Position numbers and translations under genes: made by a program. Below are positions 16,589 through 25,513 of a stretch of 64,000 nt of DNA, in pieces. The notes under the pieces are model-generated. The model ran no database searches. It worked only from the letters and a program-made list of their open reading frames with translations, and was not told the origin of the DNA. The stretch is taken from NCBI GenBank assembly GCA_017411805.1, contig JAFQPI010000019.1, forward strand, positions 62,001 through 126,000. The letters run 5' to 3'. Position 1 is the first letter of the stretch. Each line of letters starts with the position of its first letter. The DNA comes from Clostridia bacterium (lineage in GTDB: Bacteria > Bacillota > Clostridia > Oscillospirales > CAG-272).

Positions 16589-17629
16589 TTATTCAATCTC
16601 CAGAATATTGATCGATTTACCGTAATCGTTGAATTCAAATTTCAGCTCGCTCTTGTATCCCGCAAGTATCTTATTGAACTCCGAGCCCATGATATCGTCC
16701 TTGAAATCGTCATAATTATCCTCAAGATAGTCCTCCTCGAGCTCGAGGCGGAGGATTATGTAGTATCCTTCGGGCGTTTTGATAATATCGCTGAGCTGAT
16801 TTACTCGCAGATCAAATGCCGCAAGCTCGTATTCATCTCCGTAATCGGAGGTATATCTTGCAAAATACTTGCCGTGTCTGGTGGTCATTGTGTAATCGGC
16901 GCAATGGATACCCTTGAGCATGATCAGCTCAAGCTCCTTCTGATCGCTCTCCTTGATCTGCGCGTGCAGCTTCTCGGCAAGTGCGAGATTCTCCTCAGTC
17001 ACACCCTGGAGAAAAATATGGTTCGTTCTAATAAAGCTATCCGAATGCATATAATCATCAATATATTCATCATCGCTCTCGACCTCACCAAGGTCCTGAG
17101 AAAGAATATAGAAGAGCTCGGTCGCGCATTCCTCGGCGGCATTATAATAGCGGAAAAGGTAATCGGTAAGATACTGCTCCTCAAGCATCTTCTTATACTT
17201 TCTGAAGCTTCCGCATTCGTCGACAGCAAGCTCGACGGTCTTCTGAACTGCATCAAGAATAGCTTCCTCTTTCATCATAACGGCTGAGCCGCCGCCAACG
17301 TAATAGAAATCTGCCATTGCCTGAACAGCATAATAGTCGCTGACGATGCTTTCGGTAACGCGAGTCATCAGCTCATCGCGGTACTCCTCAGCCTTCGCGG
17401 GATCAGTCCAGATATCCTCGCCGAATTCAAGAGCCATATCCTTCTTATGATTGAGAACAAGATAACGAAGCTCCTCGTATCTGACGTCAAATTTGCCGAT
17501 CTTACCAACGATAGCAGCCTCTTCATCGGTGCTCTTGACGGGCTTCGCTGCGCAAGAAGACATAACTGCGGTCAGCAGAATAAGCAATGCAAGAGCAAGG
17601 GAAAGTCGCCTCTTACGGTCAATTTTCAT
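16589..17629 (-). CDS. PrsA/parvulin-type peptidyl-prolyl isomerase lipoprotein
   Basis: A 346-residue lipoprotein starting at 17629, where AGGAG lies 6 nt upstream; the in-frame ATG at 17659 has no such site. The signal peptide has a lipobox (AVMSSC, lipid-carrying Cys26). The body resembles SurA/PrsA: a helical N-terminal part and a parvulin-like region from about residue 210 (RTNHIFLQGV, then TPEGYYIILRLE near 305). PrsA proteins fold exported proteins at the membrane-wall interface, often penicillin-binding proteins and secreted enzymes. It heads a pair with the barrel protein, which may be a client. Confidence 0.8.
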   Translation of the reverse strand: MKIDRKRRLSLALALLILLTAVMSSCAAKPVKSTDEEAAIVGKIGKFDVRYEELRYLVLNHKKDMALEFGEDIWTDPAKAEEYRDELMTRVTESIVSDYYAVQAMADFYYVGGGSAVMMKEEAILDAVQKTVELAVDECGSFRKYKKMLEEQYLTDYLFRYYNAAEECATELFYILSQDLGEVESDDEYIDDYMHSDSFIRTNHIFLQGVTEENLALAEKLHAQIKESDQKELELIMLKGIHCADYTMTTRHGKYFARYTSDYGDEYELAAFDLRVNQLSDIIKTPEGYYIILRLELEEDYLEDNYDDFKDDIMGSEFNKILAGYKSELKFEFNDYGKSINILEIE

Positions 17630-17765
17630 AATGATTCTCCTATTGATATAATAATTCATTTAATAATACCATAATTTTGTGTCGTCCATGTGAATACAAG
17701 AATAATTCGAACTATTTATTCTTGTCGCTCTATTTGAAAATTCACAAAAAAATTCTCAAAAACAT

Positions 17766-17794
17766 TTGCAACCGAGGCGATTATATGGTATACT
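17766..17794 (+). promoter_or_regulatory. Promoter of hprK
   Basis: TTGCAA-N17-TATACT with TGg before the -10, about 30 bp upstream of the hprK start. Confidence 0.8.
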
Positions 17795-17826
17795 ATATAT
17801 AATAAAAAATTACGAGGACGTTTATC

Positions 17827-18762
17827 ATGGAAGAAAAAAACAGAATATCGCTCTCATCGCTTATCAAAGAATTCAAGCTTGAAGAAATATATCTTCCCCT
17901 GACCGCTGAGGAGATCTTTGTCACCGTACCCGAGGTAGACCGCCCCGGACTTGCGCTGACGGGCTTTTTTGATCTTTTTGAGACCTCGCGCATTCAGCTC
18001 ATCGGTAATGCAGAATGCCGTTATCTGACCAATATGAACGACGAGGATCGCGACTTGCATATACGCAATTTCGTAGCACACAAGCCGGTCACCATCATTA
18101 TGACCTCGGGAAACAAGGCATACCCCGAGCTTATCAAATACTGCGAGGAATTCGGCGTTCCGCTTCTCTCGACCGACGAATCCACCTCCGCAACTATGGC
18201 GGCTCTCTTTGCCTCTCTCAACGTTCATCTTGCGCCCTGCATTACGCGCCACGGCGTACTCGTTGAGGTCTACGGCGAGGGTATCCTCATCCTCGGTGAC
18301 AGCGGAGTCGGTAAATCCGAGACCGCGATCGAGCTTGTCAAGAGAGGACACCGACTAATCGCGGACGACGCGGTTGAGATCAAACGTGTATCAAAAAAGG
18401 CACTCGTCGGACAGGCACCCGAGATCCTGCGCCACTACGTTGAGCTTCGCGGAATCGGTATCATAGACGTCCGCCGCCTTTACGGTATCAGCGCGGTCAA
18501 GGACACCGAAAAGCTTGACCTTGTCATCAATCTTGAATCCTGGGTTCAGGGCAAGATGTACGACCGCCTCGGACTCGACGATCAGACTGTAAACATACTC
18601 GGCATCGAGCTTCCCTCCCTCACGATCCCCGTCCGTCCCGGTAGAAACCTCGCCATCATCCTCGAGATCGCGGCAATGAACAACCGCCAGAAGAAGATGG
18701 GATACAACACCGCTGAGGAGTTCAATAAGAGACTTATGGCGATGATGGGGATAGAAGAGTGA
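17827..18762 (+). CDS. hprK: HPr kinase/phosphorylase
   Basis: A 311-residue protein of the usual family length. The P-loop GDSGVGKS is at residues 157-164 and is followed by the HRLIADDAVEI stretch with the catalytic Asp pair. The HprK signature LRGIGIIDVRRLYGISAV is near residue 215. The enzyme phosphorylates or dephosphorylates Ser46 of HPr (and Crh) in response to ATP, fructose-1,6-bisphosphate and phosphate, and so controls carbon catabolite repression in Bacillota. It is transcribed alone here, divergent from the envelope operon; its common neighbours (lgt, murB, rapZ) are absent. Confidence 0.97.
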   Translation: MEEKNRISLSSLIKEFKLEEIYLPLTAEEIFVTVPEVDRPGLALTGFFDLFETSRIQLIGNAECRYLTNMNDEDRDLHIRNFVAHKPVTIIMTSGNKAYPELIKYCEEFGVPLLSTDESTSATMAALFASLNVHLAPCITRHGVLVEVYGEGILILGDSGVGKSETAIELVKRGHRLIADDAVEIKRVSKKALVGQAPEILRHYVELRGIGIIDVRRLYGISAVKDTEKLDLVINLESWVQGKMYDRLGLDDQTVNILGIELPSLTIPVRPGRNLAIILEIAAMNNRQKKMGYNTAEEFNKRLMAMMGIEE

Positions 18763-18763
18763 T

Positions 18764-18830
18764 AAGTGTAAAGTGAAAAGTGAAAAGTTATGGTAAATTT
18801 CCGCCCGGATCGGGCGGAAATTTTCATTCA
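18764..18830 (+). repeat. Dispersed intergenic repeat, copy A
   Basis: AAGTGTAAAGTGAAAAGTG-type runs, then GGTAAATTTCC, a GC hairpin and GGAAATTTTCATT. The same order occurs at 32370-32492 (minus) and 41719-41852 (plus). Here the hairpin doubles as the hprK terminator. Confidence 0.8.
18795..18823 (+). terminator. Terminator of hprK inside repeat copy A
   Basis: A 13-bp stem AAATTTCCGCCCG / CGGGCGGAAATTT with a three-base loop, then TT. Confidence 0.75.
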
Positions 18831-18834
18831 TAAT

Positions 18835-18868
18835 AAAACGGACTGAGCGATCAGTCCGTTTTATTTTA
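18835..18868. terminator. Bidirectional terminator between hprK and the lipoprotein gene
   Basis: AAAACGGACTGA / TCAGTCCGTTTT with a GCGA loop and T-rich flank. It serves the minus-strand lipoprotein gene ending at 18883. Confidence 0.85.
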
Positions 18869-18882
18869 TTATGTTTATGTTA

Positions 18883-20205
18883 TTAGTCCATTATTATTAT
18901 GAAAAGATAGGATTTCTGCGCGACATATTCCTTTCCAACCTCGGGTGTGCCATCCCACGAAGCCATGGATGGATCTTTTAATTGAAAAACAACCTTAAAC
19001 CAATACATTCCCGCTTTCTGGTGTTCTTTATTTCCGGAATATATCTGATTGTGAGTGGGAGAATAGGACGCAACACCATCACCATTCATGTCGAACAATT
19101 CGGCATAGAAAAAATCTCCTCCTTGATTCAAATGTAAAGTTGAATATTGCGTACTGAGTAATTCGATCGTCTCATTCAACTCGCAAACAATGATCGGGCA
19201 CCCATCGGGAATTATCCCGCTTGAAAGATCATACACTTCATATTCAACGAACTCGTATGAATACTTACCGTCCTTTTCCGAGTAACCTATACATTTATAA
19301 CCGTTCTCAGACTGCTCATATCCCTCTACAATAGTATCCCCTATCTTTATTCCGACGGTTTTAATGTCATTTTCCGAAGCCAGACCGGGACTTTCGGGGT
19401 AAACGCTCGGAACATAAACGAATCCGCCTTCTTTTTGAATATCGTAAAATCTGAATGGTACACCCCAATCATCGTTTTGGAACAATAATCGAGCCTTCGA
19501 ATCATGCTCAAAATTATTGCAGTAATTTGTTATCTCGAAGCGGTTAAAAACGTCATATCTTCTATAGTCGTCATATTCGGGCTGCTCGGTATCGTACAGA
19601 TACAGCAAATACTGTGCACCGCTGATCATCGCGAGTCCGTTGCTATGCGAGAGATACAACTCGCACTCTTCGGCAACAAATTCTCCCGACACGGTTGTTT
19701 CTTCCTCTCCCAAATATTCCATCCAACCTTCGATAATGCACATCTCACCGCTCAGATCAACTTCAATAATATCGCCGACGGAAGATGTGTTACCCTCGGA
19801 TTGATACAGTATATCGTCTATTTTTACGGGACATACAACTTCTGCACTAAACGATATATTTGTTGCAGAAGCTTCTGTCAATTGTTTCGGGTTTTCCAAT
19901 ACGGTTGCAACAACTATCATTGCGTTGTCCATGCCTCGGATCTTACTTTCAATTTCTTCGAAACTCAATGACAGCTCATTAACCTCGTAACCTCTTTCCC
20001 GAACGCTCATTTGGTCAAGGCAAAATTCCGTACCTTTATACTCAATTATCGGCAAATAAGTATAATTTTCCGTATATTTCGGAGGCAACGGTAGGCTGAT
20101 ATCGAGATTTGTGCGCTCCGGAAACTCGCCAAATTCATGAAAGCAGGAGGTGAAGCCTGCCAATGAGCACAATATGAGAATTATACAAGCTACTCGTTTC
20201 TTCAT
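18883..20205 (-). CDS. Lipoprotein of unknown function
   Basis: A 440-residue protein starting at 20205, where AAGGTGG lies 5 nt upstream; a GTG nine bases earlier is less likely. The signal peptide ends in a lipobox (LAGFTSC). The rest is a soluble, beta-rich, acidic extracellular protein with no repeat or enzyme motif that could be recognised. It contains a segment DMNGDGVASY resembling a single calcium-binding loop, near residue 380. It stands alone between two terminators and has its own promoter. Confidence 0.75.
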   Translation of the reverse strand: MKKRVACIILILCSLAGFTSCFHEFGEFPERTNLDISLPLPPKYTENYTYLPIIEYKGTEFCLDQMSVRERGYEVNELSLSFEEIESKIRGMDNAMIVVATVLENPKQLTEASATNISFSAEVVCPVKIDDILYQSEGNTSSVGDIIEVDLSGEMCIIEGWMEYLGEEETTVSGEFVAEECELYLSHSNGLAMISGAQYLLYLYDTEQPEYDDYRRYDVFNRFEITNYCNNFEHDSKARLLFQNDDWGVPFRFYDIQKEGGFVYVPSVYPESPGLASENDIKTVGIKIGDTIVEGYEQSENGYKCIGYSEKDGKYSYEFVEYEVYDLSSGIIPDGCPIIVCELNETIELLSTQYSTLHLNQGGDFFYAELFDMNGDGVASYSPTHNQIYSGNKEHQKAGMYWFKVVFQLKDPSMASWDGTPEVGKEYVAQKSYLFIIIMD

Positions 20206-20234
20206 AATATCCACCTTATTGATTCAGTATTTTA

Positions 20235-20264
20235 ATTATAACACAAATTATACCAATAAGTCAA
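20235..20264 (-). promoter_or_regulatory. Promoter of the lipoprotein gene
   Basis: On the minus strand TTGACT-N18-TATAAT with TGt before the -10. Confidence 0.7.
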
Positions 20265-20324
20265 GATATTTGCTCCCCATCTTGGAGAGTTTTTTTCTTG
20301 AGTTATTTACAAATAAATGCAGGT

Positions 20325-20366
20325 TTTTGAGACTCCCGTAGACTCTCGGTATCGTTTTGAGACTCC
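20325..20366 (+). promoter_or_regulatory. Phased direct repeats upstream of the phage cassette
   Basis: TTTTGAGACTCC occurs at 20325-20336 and 20355-20366. The shared core AGACTC occurs at 20330, 20340 and 20360, all at multiples of 10 bp, hence on one helix face. A possible -10 (TAAAAT, 20376-20381) follows with no good -35, which fits a promoter needing an activator bound to these repeats. Confidence 0.5.
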
Positions 20367-20413
20367 GCTCGGCGGTAAAATGATTACGGTACAGACGGGA
20401 AAGCGAGGTTACG

Positions 20414-20830
20414 ATGTCCGCAAGCGACACTACACCGCCAAATACCCCAAGCCGCACCCTGCTTGAATACTTAGCAGACGAGGACAAGATCATCGATGCG
20501 ATCAGCGATTACGTTCTACGCTGCCGACAAGAAACGGGCGGCAACCCCAAAAGTGCGGGCAGAATACCGAATGTCGCAGGCTTTTGCAGATTTCTCGGCG
20601 TGACGCTTTCCGATTTTGATCGGATGAAGTCGACACGTCCCGAGCATCACGGCGCGATCTGCGCCGCACTTGAGGATGAAGCTCTTAACTCACAGATGAC
20701 GGCGACCATCCTCTCGATCTATCTCAAGCACCGTCTCGGTTACGGGGAGGATCGCGAGGAGGTCGGCGTCACCGATTCGGGTCAGCTCCGACTGATCTTC
20801 GATCATGACGCATTCGAAGACGGCGGATAG
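20414..20830 (+). CDS. Phage terminase small subunit (DNA-packaging protein)
   Basis: A 138-residue protein. The middle, PNVAGFCRFLGVTLSDFDRMK, reads as a helix-turn-helix, and the LEDEALNSQMTATILSIYLKHRLGYGE stretch is typical of gp3-like small terminases, which bind the packaging site and present phage DNA to the large subunit. Its position directly before the large terminase gene supports this. GAGG lies 6 nt upstream of the ATG. The last 26 nt overlap the next gene. Confidence 0.85.
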   Translation: MSASDTTPPNTPSRTLLEYLADEDKIIDAISDYVLRCRQETGGNPKSAGRIPNVAGFCRFLGVTLSDFDRMKSTRPEHHGAICAALEDEALNSQMTATILSIYLKHRLGYGEDREEVGVTDSGQLRLIFDHDAFEDGG

Positions 20831-22157
20831 CGCGCCCGAGCGCGCCCTTCACATTCCCGGCTCCCCGAACGAACGCCAGCGCGAATTCTTCTCCTGCAAA
20901 AAGAAGTACATCGCCTACGGCGGCGCTCGCGGAGGCGGAAAATCCTGGGCGCTGCGAAGGAAGCTCATCCTCATGTGTCTGCGGTATCCGGGTCTTCGCT
21001 GTCTGCTCATAAGGCGGACTCTCCCCGAGCTCCGCTCAAACCATCTCGCGCCGCTTCTTGCGGAATACGGCGCGATACTCTCCTACAGCGAGCGTGACCG
21101 CGAGCTCACTCTCGAAAACGGAAGCCGTATAATCCTCGGTTACTGCGCCGCCGAGCGCGACGCACTCCGATATCAGGGTCAGGAATACGATATCATAGCC
21201 ATCGACGAGGCAACGCAGCTGAGCGAATATCAGTTTTCTATCTTCAAGGCCTGTCTGCGTGGCACCTCGGACGTTCCGAGGCGTATTTATCTGACCTGCA
21301 ACCCCGGAGGCATCGGTCACGCATGGGTCAAAAGGCTCTTCATCGACCGCGATTACCGTCTCGGCGAGGACCCCGAGGATTACGCCTTCATCCCCGCCAC
21401 GGTTTTTGACAACGGCATTCTCACCCGCGCCGATCCCGACTATGTGCGCAGGCTCGAGACTCTGCCGCCGAAGCTCCGTGACGCCTGGCTCTACGGCAGA
21501 TGGGATATTTTCGAGGGTCAGTTCTTCACCGAATTCGACGAGGCACGCCACGTCTGCGCAGACAACGCCATCCCCCGCGCAGACCACACAGTTGCCGCGA
21601 TCGACTACGGCTTCGACATGCTCGCCGCCTATATCTGCATCTGTGACGCGGAAGGTCGCGTATACGTCACCGACGAATTCTGCGCACCAAATCTGACTCT
21701 CGGAGAAGCCGCCGCAAGGATCGCGGAGCTTTGCCGAGGGAAGAACGTGGAATTTGCCGTCGCCTCTCCCGACCTATGGAACCGCCGTCAGGACAGCGGC
21801 AAAAGCGGCTTTGAGATCATGCAATCTGCTCCCGGCATGCCGCCTATGCGCCCCGCCGATGACAGGCGAGTGCCGGGTTGGCGTGTCGTCCGCGAGTATC
21901 TGCGTGACCGCGAGGACGGCAAGCCGGGACTTCTCATCAGCCGCCGTTGCCGCGAGCTGATACGCTGTCTTCCCGCGCTCCTCTTTGACAAGAACCGTCC
22001 CGAGGATGCCGCAGGCGAGCCGCACTCGATCACTCATTCGCCCGAGGCACTCCGCTACGCGCTGATGAGCCGCTTTACCGCCGAAAGCGAGCTTCCACGG
22101 CAAGAAGGGCACGAATTCAGATTCCGCAAAAACAATAAGGATCCCTTCTTTGACTAA
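20805..22157 (+). CDS. Phage terminase large subunit
   Basis: A 450-residue protein with both domains intact. ATPase: Walker A GGARGGGKS at residues 39-47, Walker B IIAIDEA near 130-136, and the coupling motif LTCNPGG. Nuclease: AIDYGFD near Asp267, then VASPDLW and a late SPEALRYALM segment, carrying the metal-binding acids of the RNase H-like fold. It cuts concatemeric DNA and drives it into the capsid. The start lies inside the small subunit gene with no clear ribosome binding site, so expression is probably by translational coupling. No frameshift or stop is present. Confidence 0.95.
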   Translation: MTHSKTADSAPERALHIPGSPNERQREFFSCKKKYIAYGGARGGGKSWALRRKLILMCLRYPGLRCLLIRRTLPELRSNHLAPLLAEYGAILSYSERDRELTLENGSRIILGYCAAERDALRYQGQEYDIIAIDEATQLSEYQFSIFKACLRGTSDVPRRIYLTCNPGGIGHAWVKRLFIDRDYRLGEDPEDYAFIPATVFDNGILTRADPDYVRRLETLPPKLRDAWLYGRWDIFEGQFFTEFDEARHVCADNAIPRADHTVAAIDYGFDMLAAYICICDAEGRVYVTDEFCAPNLTLGEAAARIAELCRGKNVEFAVASPDLWNRRQDSGKSGFEIMQSAPGMPPMRPADDRRVPGWRVVREYLRDREDGKPGLLISRRCRELIRCLPALLFDKNRPEDAAGEPHSITHSPEALRYALMSRFTAESELPRQEGHEFRFRKNNKDPFFD

Positions 22158-22210
22158 AAAACGCGTCTGTACCCTGTCATTGAGGGGAAATACAAACGAA
22201 AGGAAATAGA

Positions 22211-23938
22211 ATGGCATCGATCAAATTCAAAAATGCACTCGGCGTCGAGCGTGGCTTTGAGGAAGGCTTCGGCGGAATAGACTCGAGTGCCGCGCAAAAA
22301 GCAACCGACAGCCTTTCATCTCTGGTCAACCTGCTCCCCGCTGCAGACGGTTCGCTTCGTCTGCGTCCCGGATACTGCGAAAAGCTTACGTTATCCGCGC
22401 CGCTCAGAGCATCCTTCTCGGTAGGAGAAAAATTCTACGCCTTGGCGGGAAGCAAGCTGACGCTTACCGACACCGAAAGCGGCGAAACCACTCTTTTGGC
22501 AGAGGTTGCAACCACCTCGGGCACAGCCGAGATATTCCGCTTCGGCGGAGAGCTTTACGTTCATGATTCGGAAAAGCTCTACCGATATGACGGCAATTTG
22601 CTTTCCGAATGCGACGGATACGCTCCGCTTTACGGAAAGAATTGGCATGCTTACGACTGCGGTGAGGTATTTGAGGATATTAACCTCGTATCCGACCGCA
22701 TCAGGATCTCCTATCTCGTTTCAGAAGGAGACCGCAACTACAATATCGGGATCAGAGCAGTCTCGCTCGAACGTATTGAGGTTGACGGAAAAGAGTACGG
22801 CGTAGAAGAAAACGGTATCACCTTGAAGGACAACACCGTGCGCTTTACAAACAACATTGAGGTCTCGGACGGACAGATTGTCACGTTATGGCTAACGATA
22901 GCTCCGGAATACTCCAAAAGGCATCTGATCTCAAAGCCCGTAAGTACCTTTGTCTTTTCAAACAGCGGCGGAGAAAGACTTTGCATGTATTCCTCGGGTG
23001 AATCCTCAGAGCTTCTCTGTTCGCTGGCGCCTTCCAAACAAGAGATCTCAGAATCAAGAAAGAGCTCCGCTTCATCCTCCCCGCTGTATTTTTCAAGCGA
23101 AAATTCCATCCGCATAGGTAACGGCGGATATCCGATCACGGGAATGGCACATCATTTCGACCGTGCTCTTCTCTTCACAGACGCCAACACCTGGTGCGTT
23201 GATTTTGAAGGAGAAGAAGCCGATCCCAAAAGAATCTTCCCCAAGATCTTTCTTCTTAATTCCGCAATAGGTTTCGAAGGCTCAGGGAGCACGGCGTACT
23301 GCCAAAATGATCCTCTGACATATTACCGCGGAAGGCTCTTCCGTTGGCATTCTCAATCGGGTGTCCGAGATGAATGCAGCGCGGATATGATCTCCGAACC
23401 CGTTTCCCATCTCATCCCCAAGGACGGCGAAAATCTCTCCATGCTTTCGATACCGCATATGGGTCTCGTACTCATTTCGGACTCCGAGAGTGATGACGGA
23501 AGGATCATCGTTTACAGCACCGAGCGTAAAGCCTGGACGCAATACAGCGGCATATTTGCCGAGCGTCTCTTCCTTTTCGGCACGTACCCCGCATTTTCAC
23601 GTTCGGAAAAGATCTACGTATTCGATGACAAACTCAAGGCGGATTTCGAAGACGGAGAAGAGTTCCCGATAGAGGCGAGGCTGGTTTCGCATTTCACCGA
23701 TTTCGGCTGTCCCGAGCTCACCAAACGATCGGTAAGAATCTTAATAAACGGTGAGCTCGGAGAGGATGCAACTCTTGAACTCGAAAACGAAATCGGTGAG
23801 AAAAGGAAGATCGGACTTTTGAAAACAGGCGGGGACTTATCCGAAAGGCTGACAATGCCTCGGTTTAAAAAGCTAAGATATACGATAGAAAGCCGCGATG
23901 CCATCTGCCTTGAAAACATCATTCTATCGGCAAAATAA
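22211..23938 (+). CDS. Phage neck/tail-hub-like structural protein
   Basis: A 575-residue protein. The opening (LGVERGFEEGFGGIDSS, then SLVNLLPAADGSLRLRPGY) is the pattern of podovirus neck or 'packaged DNA stabilisation' proteins, a beta-propeller family related to P22 gp10. The rest is beta-rich with repeated short strand pairs (FYALAGSKLTLTD, LYVHDSEKLYRYDG, ALLFTDANTWCVD, RIIVYSTERKAWTQYSG, KIYVFDDKLKADF), consistent with propeller blades. AAAGGAAA precedes the ATG. Its position between terminase and portal differs from P22, where the equivalent gene follows the capsid gene. The assignment is by pattern and context. Confidence 0.65.
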   Translation: MASIKFKNALGVERGFEEGFGGIDSSAAQKATDSLSSLVNLLPAADGSLRLRPGYCEKLTLSAPLRASFSVGEKFYALAGSKLTLTDTESGETTLLAEVATTSGTAEIFRFGGELYVHDSEKLYRYDGNLLSECDGYAPLYGKNWHAYDCGEVFEDINLVSDRIRISYLVSEGDRNYNIGIRAVSLERIEVDGKEYGVEENGITLKDNTVRFTNNIEVSDGQIVTLWLTIAPEYSKRHLISKPVSTFVFSNSGGERLCMYSSGESSELLCSLAPSKQEISESRKSSASSSPLYFSSENSIRIGNGGYPITGMAHHFDRALLFTDANTWCVDFEGEEADPKRIFPKIFLLNSAIGFEGSGSTAYCQNDPLTYYRGRLFRWHSQSGVRDECSADMISEPVSHLIPKDGENLSMLSIPHMGLVLISDSESDDGRIIVYSTERKAWTQYSGIFAERLFLFGTYPAFSRSEKIYVFDDKLKADFEDGEEFPIEARLVSHFTDFGCPELTKRSVRILINGELGEDATLELENEIGEKRKIGLLKTGGDLSERLTMPRFKKLRYTIESRDAICLENIILSAK

Positions 23939-23947
23939 GGAGTAAAA

Positions 23948-25513
23948 ATGATTACCGAATCTCAAAAAAAGACCTGGCGGCAGTATGAAGCCGGCAGAAA
24001 TTACAAAAGACAGATCGGGCTCTACTCACGCGTCGAAGAAAACGAACGCTTTTACCGAGGAGACCAATGGCGCGGCGGCGCAGGATTGCCCAAGCCCGTC
24101 TTCAACATCGTCAGCCGAATCGTTGATTATCTCGTTTCAACTGCCGCGGTCGGCGACGTTAAGATAACGTATCTTGATGAAAACCTCCCGTTCGCTCCAA
24201 ACACGGCAGAAGCTGACGTTATCAGAAAAGCCGTCGAGCTCATGAGCCAAAACGCCGCTTACCGTTGGGAGCACTCGCGCCTGCAGAGCCTAATCTACCG
24301 TCTTCTTTATGACGCTGCGCTGACGGGCGACGGTCTTCTCTATTGCTCGTGGGATCCCGATTCCGACGGCGGAGGCGGTTGGCGCGGTGATATCGTGACC
24401 GAGGCGATCGACTCTACGAATATCTTCCCCGCGGACACCTCAAATCCCGATATTCAATCTCAGGATTACATCATCATTTCGGGCAGAGCAAGCGTTGATT
24501 CCTTACGCCGCGAAGCCAAGGAAGCGGGCATGAGTGAGCAGGATATCTCAAAAATCCACCCCGACTCTTCCACAGAATTCAACGAGCGCGGTGCAGGTGA
24601 GCTTGCCAAGATCGAACCCGAATATGAGGACGGAGAAGCACGCGCTACCTATCTGATCAAATTCTTCCGTGAAAACGGACTGGTAGTGTTTGAAAAATCT
24701 ACACGCGACTGTCTCATTCGCCGTGCTGTAACGCCCTGTAAGCTCTATCCCGTAGCTCATTTTTCATGGCAGGCGGCAAAGAATTGCTTTTTCGGAAACT
24801 CTCCCGTCAGCTCTATGATAGCCAATCAGAAATATATCAACCGTGCGTACGCTATGGTCATGAAGCATATGACAGACACGGCTTTCTCAAAGGTCATCTA
24901 CGACCGCACGAGAATTCCCGAATGGACAAACGAGGTCGGAGAAGCGATCGCCGCAGTTGGCGGCGGAAATCTTGCAGATGCCGTCACGGTTGTGGGCACG
25001 GGAAAGCTTGAGGAAGGCTACCTCGCGCTTATCGAAAACGCGGTCACTTTGACCAAAGAGCTTTCAGGAGCAACCGAAACCGCGCTCGGAAACGTAAATC
25101 CGACCAACACCAGCGCGATCCTCGCCCTCCGAGAGGCTTCAATGCAGGCTCTCGAACGCGTTCAGAGCGAGCTTTACCTTTGCCTTGAGCAAATGGCTTG
25201 CATCTGGGCGGACATGACTCTCGCCTTCTGCCCCGACGGCAGACCGCTTCGCACGTCAAACGGCTTCGGAAAGCTTTTCCCCTCGCGTCTGCACTCGCTC
25301 CTTCTCCGCGCAAAGATCGACATCTGCGATTCCGCGAGATATTCCGCATCGGGAACGCAAAGCGTTCTTGACCGTCTGCTCGACGGCGGGCATATCACTC
25401 TCGCCGAATACCTTGACCGACTCCCCGAAGGACTTGTACCCGACCGCTTGATGCTTGCGGAGGCTCACAGAAAGGAGAAGAATAATGGACGAAACGATCG
25501 AGATGACGATTGA
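23948..25513 (+). CDS. Phage portal protein
   Basis: A 521-residue protein of usual portal length. The N-terminus (TWRQYEAGRNYKRQIGLYSR, then NERFYRGDQW) and PVFNIVSRIVDYLVS are typical portal openings. The central helical region with TKELSGATETALGNVNPTNTSAILALREASM matches the stem/clip region of P22- and Bacillus-phage-type portals. The portal forms the dodecameric ring at one capsid vertex through which DNA enters. The C-terminus is charged (AHRKEKNNGRNDRDDD) and overlaps the next gene by 29 nt. The ribosome binding site is AAGGAG. Confidence 0.9.
   Translation: MITESQKKTWRQYEAGRNYKRQIGLYSRVEENERFYRGDQWRGGAGLPKPVFNIVSRIVDYLVSTAAVGDVKITYLDENLPFAPNTAEADVIRKAVELMSQNAAYRWEHSRLQSLIYRLLYDAALTGDGLLYCSWDPDSDGGGGWRGDIVTEAIDSTNIFPADTSNPDIQSQDYIIISGRASVDSLRREAKEAGMSEQDISKIHPDSSTEFNERGAGELAKIEPEYEDGEARATYLIKFFRENGLVVFEKSTRDCLIRRAVTPCKLYPVAHFSWQAAKNCFFGNSPVSSMIANQKYINRAYAMVMKHMTDTAFSKVIYDRTRIPEWTNEVGEAIAAVGGGNLADAVTVVGTGKLEEGYLALIENAVTLTKELSGATETALGNVNPTNTSAILALREASMQALERVQSELYLCLEQMACIWADMTLAFCPDGRPLRTSNGFGKLFPSRLHSLLLRAKIDICDSARYSASGTQSVLDRLLDGGHITLAEYLDRLPEGLVPDRLMLAEAHRKEKNNGRNDRDDD

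Noticed and set aside
20248-20493. 81-residue minus-strand frame overlapping the phage cassette start
   Set aside because: It has no ribosome binding site, overlaps the terminase gene and the lipoprotein promoter, and lacks any recognisable feature.
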